Shown: positions 41,582-52,385 of the stretch, one piece after another | How the letters are laid out: each line of letters begins with the position of its first letter | How positions within the stretch are numbered: the stretch's first letter is position 1 | Origin: Prochlorococcus marinus XMU1410 | GTDB taxonomy: Bacteria; Cyanobacteriota; Cyanobacteriia; PCC-6307; Cyanobiaceae | NCBI RefSeq assembly: GCF_017696085.1 | Contig: NZ_JAAORH010000001.1 | Coordinates: 903,954-967,953 of the forward strand | Direction: 5' to 3' | DNA length: 64,000 nucleotides | Translations under genes and position numbers: made by a program | Notes under the pieces: generated by a model | The model's database searches: none | What the model was told of the DNA's origin: nothing | What the model saw: only the letters and a program-made list of their open reading frames with translations

Positions 41582-41636
41582 AAAAAAGCCCGATTAATCG
41601 GGCGATTTAGTGTGTGAGGAGTATGGGGTTTCCCCC
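41582..41636 (-). ncRNA. yfr1: Yfr1 small RNA
   Basis: The minus strand reads a 5' hairpin GGGGGAAACCCC, the unpaired ACTCCTCACAC motif (at 41612-41622), and a GCCCGATTAATCGGGC terminator with six U. This is the ~54-nt Yfr1 layout and it sits between trxA and a guaB-type gene, its known Prochlorococcus place. Yfr1 is very abundant in the cell and regulates outer-membrane porin mRNAs by base pairing through the motif. Confidence 0.95.
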
Positions 41637-41644
41637 ATCATTTC

Positions 41645-41674
41645 ATAATAACTCCTAATTAGAAAATTTTTCAA
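41645..41674 (-). promoter_or_regulatory. yfr1 promoter
   Basis: On the minus strand -35 TTGAAA (41669-41674) and -10 TATTAT (41645-41650) are 18 bp apart, with the GGGGG start of Yfr1 9 nt downstream of the -10 box. Confidence 0.7.
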
Positions 41675-41720
41675 ATTAATACTTAATTCACTAAGTATTT
41701 ATAATTTTGCTCTTAGTGAA

Positions 41721-42884
41721 CTACTTACCCATCCCAAGCTGCTGAGCTTTTTGATAAACCTTACCTTCTGTAAGAAGCGATGGTGCGATAACTATTTCAA
41801 CTTCTTGCATTTCTTTAATATTTTTTGCTCCAAGAGTACTCATTGAGGTTCTAATGGCTCCTAATAGGTTATGTGTCCCATCATCAAGTAATGCAGGGCC
41901 TTTAATTATTCTTTCTAAGGATCCTGTAGAACCAACTTCAATTCTTGTGCCCCTTGGCAGTACTGGACTTGGAGTAGCCATCCCCCAGTGAAATCCCTTA
42001 CCTGGCGCGTTTGAGGATTTAGCTATAGGGGATCCAATCATGACAGCATCTGCACCACATGCTAAACATTTACAGATATCTCCGCCAGTAACAATTCCTC
42101 CATCACCAATAATGGGAATATAACGACCACTTTCTTTAAAGTAATCATTTCTTGCCGCACTACAATCAGCAATTGCAGTTGCTTGAGGTATTCCAATTCC
42201 CAATACTCCTCTTGATGTACATGCCGCTCCAGGTCCTATCCCAACCATCAGTCCTGCAACTCCAGCATCCATGAGAAGTTTTGCAACTTCGTAAGTAACA
42301 CAATTACCCGCTATAACTGGGACATTCAAAGATTGACATAGATCTTTAATATTTAAGGTTTCCTTACCTTCCATACCAAGATGTTCAGTGGAAACAACTG
42401 TTCCTTGAAGAAAAAATAAATCTATTTTGGCATTATTAAGTGTTTCTTTAAACTTTATGGCAGCTTGAGGAGTCCCACTAAAAGCTGCTATACCTCCTCT
42501 TTCTTTTACCTCATTTATTCTTTGCACAATCAATCCCTCCTTGACCGGTTCACTGTATATTTTCTGCATTAATGGAACAAAATCATTCTTCCCGACTGAT
42601 GCTATTTGATTCAATATTTTATCTGGGTTTTCATATCGTGTTTGTATGCCCTCCATATTAATAACCCCTAGAGAACCTAATTTTGTGAGCTCTACAGCAG
42701 TATTGACATCGACAACACTATCCATCGCACTTGCTACGATCGGAACTTCTCTTTTGAAATTACCTATTGACCAAGAAGGATCAGTCAAATCGTAATCAAG
42801 TGTTCTATTACCAGGGACTAAAGCTATTTCATCGATGCCATAAGCCCGTCTGACTTTTTTATTTAAACCAAGTTCAATATTCAC
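41721..42884 (-). CDS. guaB: IMP dehydrogenase-family protein (GuaB3-like)
   Basis: A 387-residue TIM-barrel protein of the IMP dehydrogenase/GMP reductase family without CBS domains. The active-site loop Gly-Ile-Gly-Pro-Gly-Ala-Ala-Cys-Thr-Ser-Arg carries the catalytic Cys, and Gly-Asp-Gly-Gly-Ile binds the nucleotide phosphate. The length fits the GuaB3-type family of cyanobacteria and actinobacteria, so it may not be the classical IMPDH. It makes or handles guanine nucleotides. Confidence 0.9.
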   Translation of the reverse strand: MNIELGLNKKVRRAYGIDEIALVPGNRTLDYDLTDPSWSIGNFKREVPIVASAMDSVVDVNTAVELTKLGSLGVINMEGIQTRYENPDKILNQIASVGKNDFVPLMQKIYSEPVKEGLIVQRINEVKERGGIAAFSGTPQAAIKFKETLNNAKIDLFFLQGTVVSTEHLGMEGKETLNIKDLCQSLNVPVIAGNCVTYEVAKLLMDAGVAGLMVGIGPGAACTSRGVLGIGIPQATAIADCSAARNDYFKESGRYIPIIGDGGIVTGGDICKCLACGADAVMIGSPIAKSSNAPGKGFHWGMATPSPVLPRGTRIEVGSTGSLERIIKGPALLDDGTHNLLGAIRTSMSTLGAKNIKEMQEVEIVIAPSLLTEGKVYQKAQQLGMGK

Positions 42885-43063
42885 GGAAATTTTCTTTTAT
42901 TCTGATTAAATTAACAACTAAAGGGGTAATAAGCCAAGGTTTATTTAAAAACAACAGGTTTTATTTTGATTTGTGTGTAAATGTGAGTATTTAGGAATTA
43001 AATTAATCTTTTTTTTTATTCATTATGACAATCAGCGATTATTATTAAAAAAAGGATTTTTGT

Positions 43064-45661
43064 ATGTCTGATATTCCAGATTCCGATAACCCAGGATTAA
43101 ACGAAGATAACGACCGAATTATTCAGACTGACCTAAGAAATGAGATGTCTCGTTCATACCTTGAGTATGCAATGAGCGTAATAGTTGGTCGTGCTCTTCC
43201 AGATGCAAGAGATGGATTAAAACCTGTTCATAGAAGAATTCTTTATGCAATGTATGAACTTGGTTTGACTAGCGGTAGACCATACAGAAAATGTGCAAGA
43301 GTTGTAGGAGAAGTACTTGGTAAATACCATCCTCATGGCGATACTGCTGTTTATGATGCATTGGTTAGGATGGCTCAGGATTTCTCTATGAGGATGCCAC
43401 TCATAGATGGCCATGGAAACTTTGGTTCTGTTGATAACGACCCTCCAGCAGCAATGAGATATACAGAATCTCGTTTAAAGTCTTTGACGGATGAAAGTTT
43501 ATTAGAGGATATTGAATCTGAAACTGTAGATTTCGCCGATAATTTTGACGGTTCTCAGCAAGAGCCAACAGTTTTACCTGCTAGGATCCCTCAACTACTT
43601 CTTAATGGATCATCTGGAATAGCAGTAGGAATGGCAACTAATATTCCACCTCATAACTTAGGAGAATTAATTAATGGTCTAAAATCAATAATCAAAAACC
43701 CTTCAATTGAAGATAGTGAACTTTTTGAAATAATTAAGGGTCCTGATTTTCCCACAGGGGGTCAAATCTTAGGCAGAGAGGGTATAAAAGAAACTTTCAA
43801 AACAGGAAGAGGGTCAATAACCATGAGAGGGGTAGCAAATATTGACCAAATTAAATCCATTGGTAGAGCAGAGAAAGATGCAGTAATAATTACAGAGCTT
43901 CCATTTCAAACCAATAAAGCGGCATTGATAGAAAGAATTGCTGACTTGGTTAATGAAAAAAAATTAGAAGGTATTTCTGATATTAGAGATGAAAGTGATC
44001 GAGATGGGATGAGAATAGTTATTGAACTAAAAAGAGATGCCTACCCACAAGTAGTTTTAAATAATTTATTTAAGTTAACACCTCTTCAAAATAACTTTAG
44101 TGCAAATATCCTTGCTTTAGTAAAAGGAGAGCCCACAACACTTTCACTCAGGAAAATGTTAGACGTTTTTCTAGATTTTAGGGTGGAGACAATAAGGCGA
44201 AGAACAGCATTTTTATTAAAAAAGGCAGAAGAAAGAGATCATATTGTAAAGGGTCTTTTATTGGCCTTAGATGCTATGGATGAAATTATAAATCTAATAA
44301 GATCAGCGAAAGATTCAATATCAGCTCGAGAAAAACTACAAAACGACCATAAATTATCTTCCATACAGGCAGATGCAATTCTACAAATGCAGTTAAGAAG
44401 ATTGACAGCACTTGAAGCAGATAAAATCAAAGGGGAACATAATGAGTTAACCCGAAAAATCAACCTTTATCAGCAAATATTAAATAGTAAAGAAAGAATT
44501 TTTGAAATTATTCTTGAAGAACTTAATAAAATCGATGAAAGGTTCTCTTCTCCTAGGAAAACAGAAATATTAGATTTAGGCGGCGGATTAGATGATATTG
44601 ATCTCATAGCTAATGACAGATCCGTAGTTCTATTAACTGAAGCAGGTTATTTAAAAAGAATGCCTGTTAATGATTTTGAATCTACCAGTCGTGGTTCAAG
44701 GGGTAAAGCTGGCACAAAAACCAAAGAAGATGATGACGTGAAATTATTTATAAGCTGTAACGATCATGATACTCTTTTGCTTTTCAGTGATAGAGGAGTA
44801 GCTTATGCTCTCCCAGCATATAGGGTTCCTATGAGTAGCAGAACAGCAAAAGGGACTCCATCAGTGCAACTTCTCCCAATTCCAAGAGAAGAAAAAATAA
44901 CTTCACTAGTTGCTGTGGATTCTTTTGTTAATGATCGTTATTTATTAATGCTAACCAAAGCTGGCTTTATAAAAAGAACTGCACTTTCTGCTTTCTCAAA
45001 AATACGCTCGAATGGACTAATAGCAATAAATCTTGAGGACGGAGATGCCCTAACCTGGGTCAGATTATCAAAAGAAGGTGATAGTGTTTTAATTGGATCT
45101 AAAACAGGAATGGCGATTCATTTCAGACTAGATTGCAATGAATTAAGACCACTTGGTAGAACAGCAAGAGGGGTTAAATCAATGAACTTGAGAGAAGGAG
45201 ACAATCTAGTTTCTATGGATGTTTTAACATCTAATTTGGTTGATCAATTGGCTAAAATAGAGGATCTCACAGAAGATCTTGATGATAATGTTGAGGAAAA
45301 CTCTTCAGATGGTCCATGGGTATTAATAGCTAGTGCATTTGGACTAGGAAAGAGAGTACCTGTAGCTCAGTTTAGATTACAAAAAAGAGCAGGCATGGGT
45401 TTGAGAGCAATAAAATTTAGAATTAACGATGATCAGCTAGTTTGCTTGAAGGTCCTTGGCCAGGGAGAAGAATTACTACTTGTGACCGAAAAAGGTGTAA
45501 TAGTAAGAACAAACGCCGATAAAATCTCTCAGCAATCCAGGGCAGCTACAGGAGTAAAATTACAAAGATTAGATGAGGGTGATCATTTATCTGAAGTGGT
45601 ATTGGTACCTCGTGAACAAATAGAGGAAAAAGACCAAAACAGCTCAATTGAACAAAATTAA
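43064..45661 (+). CDS. gyrA: DNA gyrase subunit A
   Basis: An 865-residue gyrase A subunit, which cuts and rejoins DNA to introduce negative supercoils. The catalytic Tyr133 is in Ala-Met-Arg-Tyr-Thr-Glu. The quinolone region His-Pro-His-Gly-Asp-Thr-Ala-Val-Tyr is normal, and the C-terminal domain has about six beta-pinwheel blades. The GyrA box reads Ser-Arg-Gly-Ser-Arg-Gly-Lys-Ala-Gly instead of Gln-Arg-Arg-Gly-Gly-Arg-Gly, as in other cyanobacteria. An AAAGGA ribosome site precedes the ATG. crtL follows 24 bp downstream. Confidence 0.97.
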   Translation: MSDIPDSDNPGLNEDNDRIIQTDLRNEMSRSYLEYAMSVIVGRALPDARDGLKPVHRRILYAMYELGLTSGRPYRKCARVVGEVLGKYHPHGDTAVYDALVRMAQDFSMRMPLIDGHGNFGSVDNDPPAAMRYTESRLKSLTDESLLEDIESETVDFADNFDGSQQEPTVLPARIPQLLLNGSSGIAVGMATNIPPHNLGELINGLKSIIKNPSIEDSELFEIIKGPDFPTGGQILGREGIKETFKTGRGSITMRGVANIDQIKSIGRAEKDAVIITELPFQTNKAALIERIADLVNEKKLEGISDIRDESDRDGMRIVIELKRDAYPQVVLNNLFKLTPLQNNFSANILALVKGEPTTLSLRKMLDVFLDFRVETIRRRTAFLLKKAEERDHIVKGLLLALDAMDEIINLIRSAKDSISAREKLQNDHKLSSIQADAILQMQLRRLTALEADKIKGEHNELTRKINLYQQILNSKERIFEIILEELNKIDERFSSPRKTEILDLGGGLDDIDLIANDRSVVLLTEAGYLKRMPVNDFESTSRGSRGKAGTKTKEDDDVKLFISCNDHDTLLLFSDRGVAYALPAYRVPMSSRTAKGTPSVQLLPIPREEKITSLVAVDSFVNDRYLLMLTKAGFIKRTALSAFSKIRSNGLIAINLEDGDALTWVRLSKEGDSVLIGSKTGMAIHFRLDCNELRPLGRTARGVKSMNLREGDNLVSMDVLTSNLVDQLAKIEDLTEDLDDNVEENSSDGPWVLIASAFGLGKRVPVAQFRLQKRAGMGLRAIKFRINDDQLVCLKVLGQGEELLLVTEKGVIVRTNADKISQQSRAATGVKLQRLDEGDHLSEVVLVPREQIEEKDQNSSIEQN

Positions 45662-45685
45662 AAGCTTTATGGTTAGCTAAATAAT

Positions 45686-46897
45686 ATGGAAATACTTGAT
45701 ATTTTAATTTTAGGTTCAGGTCCTGCAGCATTATGTTTAGCTTCAGAATTAGCCAAGCAGGATCTAAATATTAAGGGAATATCAACAAAATCTCCAAATG
45801 AAAAATGGGAGAATACATATGGTATCTGGGCATCTGAATTAGAAGAATTAGGGTTAGAATCCTTGTTATCTCACCGATGGTGTAAAACAGTTAGTTTTTT
45901 TGGAGATGGGGAAAATAAAAAAGGGGATACTCCTACAAAACACAACTACGATTATGGTTTAATAAATCAAGAAGCCTTTCAAAATGAGCTTTTAAAACAA
46001 TGTAAAGGGATTGAATGGTTGAATGAGACAGCAAAAGACATTAAAGAAAAAAATAAACTATCAGAGGTAATTTGTTTTTCAGGTCTCAAAATAACGGCGA
46101 GATTAGTTATTGACGCAAGTGGTCATAAAAGTAATTTTGTAAAAAGACCAGTTCAAAATGAAATCGCTCAACAAGCTGCTTACGGAATTGTAGGTAAATT
46201 TACATCGCCACCTGTTAATAAAGAGCAATTTGTTCTAATGGATTTTCGTCCAAATCATTTAAACAATGAAGAAAAGTTATCATCTCCCTCCTTTCTTTAT
46301 GCAATGGATCTTGGCAACGAGACTTTTTTTGTTGAAGAAACTTCATTAGCTAGTTATCCTGCATTATCCCAAGAAAATCTTAAAAAAAGACTTTATAGAA
46401 GACTTAATAGTAAGGGTATTGAGGTAAGTGAAATTTTTCATGAAGAGAATTGCCTTTTCCCTATGAATTTACCCCTTCCATTTAAAAAACAATTTGTACT
46501 TGGTTTCGGAGGGGCTGCAAGTATGGTTCATCCTGCATCAGGATACATGGTTGGATCTTTATTAAGAAGGGCTCCACTCCTTGCACAAAAATTAGCAATC
46601 TTTTTAAAAGATCCTCATCTAAGTTCACTAGAGTTAGCTTCAAAAGGTTGGGAAATTCTATGGCCTTACGAGTTAACACAAAGGCATAAACTTTACCAAT
46701 ACGGTCTAAGAAGATTGATGAGTTTTGACGAAAGTAAATTAAGAAGCTTTTTCTCAAATTTCTTTAGATTATCAACCAATGAATGGGTAGGTTTTCTTAC
46801 TAATACACTTCCACTTCCAAAACTAATTTACGTGATGAGTAAGATGTTTATAAATTCACCATTAAAAGTAAAACTAGGAATGCTCAAGTTAAATTAG
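45686..46897 (+). CDS. crtL: lycopene cyclase
   Basis: A 403-residue plant-type lycopene cyclase. The N-terminal dinucleotide site Gly-Ser-Gly-Pro-Ala-Ala-Leu is at 10-16, with Asp-Ala-Ser-Gly-His in the middle and Pro-Ala-Ser-Gly-Tyr-Met-Val-Gly near 286. It closes rings of lycopene to give beta- (or epsilon-) carotene. Prochlorococcus has two relatives, CrtL-b and CrtL-e; I cannot separate them from sequence alone. It lies 24 bp after gyrA. Confidence 0.9.
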   Translation: MEILDILILGSGPAALCLASELAKQDLNIKGISTKSPNEKWENTYGIWASELEELGLESLLSHRWCKTVSFFGDGENKKGDTPTKHNYDYGLINQEAFQNELLKQCKGIEWLNETAKDIKEKNKLSEVICFSGLKITARLVIDASGHKSNFVKRPVQNEIAQQAAYGIVGKFTSPPVNKEQFVLMDFRPNHLNNEEKLSSPSFLYAMDLGNETFFVEETSLASYPALSQENLKKRLYRRLNSKGIEVSEIFHEENCLFPMNLPLPFKKQFVLGFGGAASMVHPASGYMVGSLLRRAPLLAQKLAIFLKDPHLSSLELASKGWEILWPYELTQRHKLYQYGLRRLMSFDESKLRSFFSNFFRLSTNEWVGFLTNTLPLPKLIYVMSKMFINSPLKVKLGMLKLN

Positions 46898-46903
46898 TAT
46901 TTT

Positions 46904-48487
46904 TTATTTTCGCCAATCATCAATATTAATATCTGGGAAAACTTTATCTTCTTCCTCAATATCTCCAAGAAATTTTAAATTAATCTTGGAATGATTTTTA
47001 ATCATTTCAACTAATTTCCAGAACCTGAACAAATGTCTTTTTATCCTCTCTTTTGCAAGCTCTGTTGTAGTCCCAGCTCTTAGTATAAAACTCCAATCAG
47101 AGGACTCAGAGAGAAGTAATTCTCTTGCTGCTTGCTTGAAAAGTCTTGGTGATAAGTCATTATTAAAATTTTTCGAGCATAAATCAACAAAAGTTGAGCC
47201 TGCTTTAGTAATTTCCGGAACAATCCACGCATTTGCATCATTAATCCAGTAATCATGATAACCGCCTTGTCCCCAGCTTGATGGTGATGGATCGCAAATC
47301 TGAAGATTTGGCTTTTGAATTAAGAATTCTTTTAAATTTGTAAGCTTAATTGAATATTTACTAGAGTTTTTTAAAATATTTTCAATAAAAAAAGGTCCCT
47401 CATACCACCAATGACCAAATAACTCTGCATCAAATGGAGCTACTAATAAGGGCTTAAAGGAAGAGGATAATGTTAATTTTTCTAATTGTTTGGATCTCGC
47501 AAGAAGATAAGAATCAGCATGTTCTGCAACCTTCTTTTTGGCTTCATTTTCTAAGTAAAACGCCTTTTCTCCTAATGGTACCTTATCATCTGTAATCTTA
47601 TGAAACTTCAAACCCAATGGTCTTTTAGTTGAGATACCTTTCTTTTGGAGTTTGGAGATAGGTAATTCCCATCCCAAATCTTTATGAAATTCCCTATAAA
47701 CATTGTTTCCCGGGAAACCATCCTTTGCAGACCAAACGGGTAAAGTTGACTCACTATCTCTTCCAAAGAAGGCAACTCCTTTATTTGAGCATATTGGAGC
47801 GTACACACCATACCTAGGTCTTGGTGTAGCATTTAGAATACCGTGACCATCTAAAATTGCATATCTAATTCCGGAATTAAATAACATTTCATCCAAATTC
47901 TCATAATATGCACATTCAGGTAACCAAATACCTAAAGGCTTATTTCCAAAAATATTTTCATGGTTCCTAATCGCTGTATTGATTTGTCCTTTAACAGTTT
48001 CTGGATTCTCTCTTAAAATGGGCAAATACCCGTGTGTAGCAGCACAAGTAAGAATATCTAAATTTCCAGAGTTATTTAAAACTCTAAACTTCTCAATTAA
48101 ATTTCCAGAACATTTTTGCCAATACAAGTATTTGTCATTAATATTATTCATTAAAAATCTAGAGGCATTTTTTTCTTCTGTTGGAAGTTCGTTTAAGAAA
48201 TTATTTCTTGTTTCAATCCAGCTAGGGAATGTTTCTTGAATTTTTTTATTATTAAGAAGTGATAATAATGTTGGAGACAAACTAATAGTAAGTTTGGTAT
48301 TTAAAGGATTTTCATATTTGGAAGATTCTATTGATTGAAGTAGTGGTATATAACATTCCAAAATCGCCTGAAATAACCAATCCTCTTCTAAGGAGTTTTT
48401 TTCATTTTTTCTGACATAAGGTAGATGAGCATGTAAAACTATCGCTAACTGGCCTAAATCATTATTTTTAGAGTATTGCCCATTCAT
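46904..48487 (-). CDS. glycoside hydrolase family 57 protein
   Basis: A 527-residue GH57 enzyme of the DUF1957-containing type, possibly a 1,4-alpha-glucan branching enzyme. The start has His-Ala-His-Leu-Pro-Tyr-Val, the nucleophile is probably the Glu in Gly-Ile-Trp-Leu-Pro-Glu-Cys, and the acid is the Asp in Pro-Phe-Asp-Ala-Glu-Leu-Phe-Gly-His-Trp-Trp. A C-terminal helical DUF1957 domain completes it. It acts on glycogen. Confidence 0.88.
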   Translation of the reverse strand: MNGQYSKNNDLGQLAIVLHAHLPYVRKNEKNSLEEDWLFQAILECYIPLLQSIESSKYENPLNTKLTISLSPTLLSLLNNKKIQETFPSWIETRNNFLNELPTEEKNASRFLMNNINDKYLYWQKCSGNLIEKFRVLNNSGNLDILTCAATHGYLPILRENPETVKGQINTAIRNHENIFGNKPLGIWLPECAYYENLDEMLFNSGIRYAILDGHGILNATPRPRYGVYAPICSNKGVAFFGRDSESTLPVWSAKDGFPGNNVYREFHKDLGWELPISKLQKKGISTKRPLGLKFHKITDDKVPLGEKAFYLENEAKKKVAEHADSYLLARSKQLEKLTLSSSFKPLLVAPFDAELFGHWWYEGPFFIENILKNSSKYSIKLTNLKEFLIQKPNLQICDPSPSSWGQGGYHDYWINDANAWIVPEITKAGSTFVDLCSKNFNNDLSPRLFKQAARELLLSESSDWSFILRAGTTTELAKERIKRHLFRFWKLVEMIKNHSKINLKFLGDIEEEDKVFPDINIDDWRK

Positions 48488-48714
48488 ACTTTTTAAATTT
48501 GTGCCTATTGTTCAATAAAGAATCGAAATTATTTTCTATAAATTTAGAAGGCTTTAATCATAAAAGAATACTTTAAAAATTTAAGTATTTGATTTTTTTT
48601 TTCAGAATTTTAACCAATATTATTTAAGTTATAAATTTTCAGCAAATTTTTATTGAACTAAATCTAGTCAAATTTTTTTAATTAGCTTAATATAAGTTTA
48701 GTTTATTCCTTCTA

Positions 48715-50355
48715 ATGTCAAAAGATCCTGGAAGAATTTTGATATTTGATACAACTCTTAGAGATGGAGAGCAATCTCCTGGTGCCAGTTTAAATCTCGA
48801 AGAAAAACTTGCTATCGCCCATCAATTAGCAAGATTAGGAGTAGATGTTATTGAAGCTGGATTCCCTTTTGCAAGTCCAGGAGACTTTAAAGCTGTTAAT
48901 AAAATTGCTAATGCTGTAGGGAAAGAAAATGGACCTATAATATGTGGTTTAGCTAGAGCATCTGAAGGAGATATAAAAGCATGTTTCGAAGCAGTAAGTC
49001 CAGCGCCCAAGAAAAGAATACATACTTTTATTGCGACAAGTGATATTCACCTTAAACATAAACTTAAAAAATCTAGAAAAGATGTTCTACAAATAGTTCC
49101 AGAAATGGTCAATTATGCAAAATCATTAGTAGATGATATTGAGTTTTCATGTGAAGATGCCTCGAGGAGTGATCCTGATTTTTTATACGAAGTAATTCAA
49201 CTAGCAATTTCTGCTGGAGCGACAACAATAAATATCCCTGATACTGTTGGATTTACAACTCCTAGTGAATTTGGCAAACTAATTGCCGACATAAATAAAA
49301 ATGTCCCAAATATTGATGAGGCAATAATCTCGGTTCATGGTCACAATGATTTGGGTTTAGCAGTAGCCAATTTTCTTGAGGCAGTAAAAAATGGAGCGAG
49401 ACAACTAGAGTGTACTATTAATGGAATTGGGGAAAGAGCCGGGAATGCCTCTCTAGAAGAATTAGTCATGGCACTTCATGTTAGAAAAAGTTTTTTTAAT
49501 AGTTTTTTCAAAAGAAATCCAGATTCCCCAACTCCTCTTACGGCTATAAGAACAGAAGAAATAACAAAAACCTCTAGACTTGTTTCTAACCTAACTGGAA
49601 TGACTGTACAACCTAATAAAGCAATTGTTGGAGCTAATGCTTTTGCACATGAATCAGGCATTCACCAGGATGGGGTTTTAAAAAATAGACTAACCTACGA
49701 AATTATCGATGCAAAAACTGTTGGTTTGAGTGACAACAAAATTTCTTTAGGGAAACTTAGTGGAAGAAGTGCTGTAAGAGCAAGATTAGAAGAGATGGGA
49801 TATGACTTGAGCCGAGAAGATTTAAATGATGCTTTTGCTCGTTTTAAAGATTTAGCTGACAGGAAAAGAGAAATTACTGATAGAGACTTAGAAGCAATTG
49901 TTAGTGAACAAGTTCAGCTCCCAGAAGCTAAATTTCAACTAAGTCTTGTACAAGTAAGTTGTGGTAACTCCTCCAAACCGACTGCCACCATTTCACTTCT
50001 AAACACGGAAGATAATAGTGAAAACACTGCTGTATCAATAGGGACTGGACCAGTTGATGCTGTATGCGAAGCTTTAAATAAATTAGCTCAAGTTCCTAAT
50101 GAATTAATTGAATTTTCGGTTAAGTCTGTAACAGAAGGAATTGATGCTTTGGGCGAAGTAACAATAAGAATAAGAAGGGATAATAAAATATATTCTGGTC
50201 ATTCTGCTGATACAGACGTTGTAGTTGCTGCAGCGAATGCTTACGTTAATGCTTTAAATAGACTTGTTTTTTCTGAGAAAAAAAATTCAATTCATCCACA
50301 ATTTGATAATTTAGAGAGTTCTGATAATAATTTTCTATCTAATCCTTCAAATTAA
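48715..50355 (+). CDS. leuA: 2-isopropylmalate synthase
   Basis: A 546-residue enzyme that condenses acetyl-CoA with 2-ketoisovalerate, the first leucine step. The catalytic HMGL-like barrel starts [12 protein letters not shown] near residue 11, the metal-binding Ser-Val-His-Gly-His-Asn-Asp is near 206, and a C-terminal LeuA allosteric domain (about 390-515) gives leucine feedback. The 227-bp gap upstream holds the promoter but no gene that I can see. Confidence 0.96.
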   Translation: MSKDPGRILIFDTTLRDGEQSPGASLNLEEKLAIAHQLARLGVDVIEAGFPFASPGDFKAVNKIANAVGKENGPIICGLARASEGDIKACFEAVSPAPKKRIHTFIATSDIHLKHKLKKSRKDVLQIVPEMVNYAKSLVDDIEFSCEDASRSDPDFLYEVIQLAISAGATTINIPDTVGFTTPSEFGKLIADINKNVPNIDEAIISVHGHNDLGLAVANFLEAVKNGARQLECTINGIGERAGNASLEELVMALHVRKSFFNSFFKRNPDSPTPLTAIRTEEITKTSRLVSNLTGMTVQPNKAIVGANAFAHESGIHQDGVLKNRLTYEIIDAKTVGLSDNKISLGKLSGRSAVRARLEEMGYDLSREDLNDAFARFKDLADRKREITDRDLEAIVSEQVQLPEAKFQLSLVQVSCGNSSKPTATISLLNTEDNSENTAVSIGTGPVDAVCEALNKLAQVPNELIEFSVKSVTEGIDALGEVTIRIRRDNKIYSGHSADTDVVVAAANAYVNALNRLVFSEKKNSIHPQFDNLESSDNNFLSNPSN

Positions 50356-50436
50356 ATTATTTCTTAGGAATATTAAGTAGCCTTAAAAAGGGTCTCTTAA
50401 TATTGTAAATTAATCTAATAGTTAATGCAGTAAATA

Positions 50437-50829
50437 ATGAGAGAAAGGTTGATAGGTTATTGGGCACTTTCATGGGTTGGGTTAATCAGCAATATAATTG
50501 CACTCCCAATAATCGCATTAATAATAAGTTATGGTCCTCCACTAAAAGTAGCGAATATAACACTTGCCATAAGTCTTGGATGGCCAGCTGCGATCGTTGG
50601 AATAGTTTCTTCAGCAGCTCTTTTAGCAGAGAAAAAATGGGGAGTAACTTTAACTCTAGTATCTCTATCAATGGTAATTTCTGGGACGGGGCCTTATTCA
50701 ATGGTGAGACTCATTACTCTGAAAGATATTTTTGGAATTGGTGGGTTTACTCTTTTAACCACAATATTAAGTACATTAGCTCTTCTATATTGGTGTAATC
50801 CAAAACATCGAAGAAGTATAAGACTATAA
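50437..50829 (+). CDS. 130-aa four-helix membrane protein
   Basis: About four hydrophobic segments with Ser-Leu-Gly-Trp-Pro-Ala and Leu-Leu-Ala-Glu-Lys-Lys-Trp-Gly between them, ending in a basic tail. The frame at 50460-50798 in another phase is a shadow. Family not recognised. Confidence 0.65.
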   Translation: MRERLIGYWALSWVGLISNIIALPIIALIISYGPPLKVANITLAISLGWPAAIVGIVSSAALLAEKKWGVTLTLVSLSMVISGTGPYSMVRLITLKDIFGIGGFTLLTTILSTLALLYWCNPKHRRSIRL

Positions 50830-50838
50830 AATTAGAAA

Positions 50839-52311
50839 TCAAGAAAAAGTATTATTTTTGCTAGTTGGATATTGAATTCTTCTATGTCTTATTCTTTTCC
50901 AAACATTCAAGAATGCCCTTCTTATTAGAAAAATTTCTCCTTTCGATAAATTACTATCATCTAATTGCCCATCTTTTTGACGCGAGTAGATAATATTAGA
51001 TATTGTTTTCAAAGCTTCTTTATCAGATGCATTAATATTCAAAGCTCTTAGTGCTGCTTCACATCCATCTGCAAGCATTAAAATCGCTGTTTCTTTTGAT
51101 TGAGGGATAGGGCCTTTGTATCTAAAATTATATTCATTAATATCGAGATTTTTTTCTTTAGCTTTTTGAAAAAAATATCCCATTTTTAGTGTGCCTTGAT
51201 GTTCAGGGATAAAATTTGTAATCAGTTTAGGTAGTCTATTTTTTCTTGCAAATTTCAATCCTTCATCAACATGTGCCTGTAATACTTCTGCACTTTTAAT
51301 AGGATCATCTAATTCGTCATGCGGATTTTTTGAACCATCCTGATTTTCAATAAACCAATTAGGTGCATGTAATTTGCCAACATCATGATATAACCCTCCA
51401 GTTTTAATTAGATCAATATCACCACCAATAATTCTTGTTGCTTCCTCTGCTAAACCACATATAAGTAAGGTATGTTCAAAAGTACCAGGAGCTTCTAGAG
51501 ACAATCTTCTAATTAGAGGTTTCTCCTTATCAGCTAATTCGAGTAATCTTGCTTTAGTTAATAATCCAAAAATCGATTCAAAAATAGGTATAAATAAGAT
51601 TGTAAAAAGCATAGCTATTGCCAAAAGCAAGGAATCAGAAAATATATTCCCATTAGCTAAAACAAAATCTTGCTTGTTAATAAGAAATATTTTATCTTTA
51701 CCTATCAATATCCATTGACTCAAGAATGATCCTATGGGGACAAAAATTGATAGTTGAAGTAACTGAGCTCTACTTCTTATTCTGCCTCCAAGAAGAGATA
51801 CGATTGAAGCACAAACTAATAAAATAAAAAATAAATTGTTATTGATAATAATTTCTGGGTCAGGCCAAATAAGACTAGCTATTGATACCCAAGTTAAAGC
51901 TGTTATGCTTCCCATTCCTTGGGATATTATTAAAGCCGGCGGAATTATAATAGATAATGGACTTATGGTTGAAGCCAAGGCTAATTTCGTAACTTGTACT
52001 GCTAAAAGAAGAGTAATAATCAAGAAGATCTGTCTTGAAGAAATTGTGGGATTCTCTTTTTTTGAAACTAATATCAAAACTACTGTACTAATAAGTATTT
52101 CAGTAAAGGTCAAAAACCAAGAAAAAATATCTGAAATATTTAAAGGCGAGTTAAGAAGTAGTTTATAAGAAGAAATTATTGAAATTAAAATGCATACTAA
52201 AAAAATAATGAGATTATCTATTCTTGAAATTTTAATTGGTTCTTTTACTGGGACTTGACTTCGACTCCACAGATAAGACAATTTCTTTAGGGTAGTTGTG
52301 ATGTTTTGCAC
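50839..52311 (-). CDS. 7TM-HD family membrane phosphodiesterase (PgpH-like)
   Basis: A 490-residue protein with about seven to eight helices and a C-terminal HD domain. The HD part has Thr-Phe-Glu-His-Thr-Leu, Gly-Gly-Leu-Tyr-His-Asp-Val-Gly-Lys and a later Pro-Glu-His-Gln-Gly-Thr. PgpH of Listeria, with this plan, degrades c-di-AMP; the extracellular HDED region of PgpH is absent here. Cyanobacterial homologues are often called HDIG-domain proteins. Substrate inferred, not shown. Confidence 0.88.
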   Translation of the reverse strand: MQNITTTLKKLSYLWSRSQVPVKEPIKISRIDNLIIFLVCILISIISSYKLLLNSPLNISDIFSWFLTFTEILISTVVLILVSKKENPTISSRQIFLIITLLLAVQVTKLALASTISPLSIIIPPALIISQGMGSITALTWVSIASLIWPDPEIIINNNLFFILLVCASIVSLLGGRIRSRAQLLQLSIFVPIGSFLSQWILIGKDKIFLINKQDFVLANGNIFSDSLLLAIAMLFTILFIPIFESIFGLLTKARLLELADKEKPLIRRLSLEAPGTFEHTLLICGLAEEATRIIGGDIDLIKTGGLYHDVGKLHAPNWFIENQDGSKNPHDELDDPIKSAEVLQAHVDEGLKFARKNRLPKLITNFIPEHQGTLKMGYFFQKAKEKNLDINEYNFRYKGPIPQSKETAILMLADGCEAALRALNINASDKEALKTISNIIYSRQKDGQLDDSNLSKGEIFLIRRAFLNVWKRIRHRRIQYPTSKNNTFS

Positions 52312-52385
52312 AGAATATAGATAAATCTATTTGAATAATTTAAAATTATAGGCATGTTAGGTGTAAAAAGGAGATGTTTTTCTAA

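Noticed and set aside
48575-48602. Weak hairpin followed by a T-run upstream of leuA
   Set aside because: No plus-strand gene ends before it (the neighbour is a minus-strand gene), and the stem is AU-only.
50460-50798. 112-aa plus-strand ORF in another phase
   Set aside because: Overlaps the 130-aa hydrophobic protein; it is Asn/Ser-rich with no domain and looks like a shadow frame.
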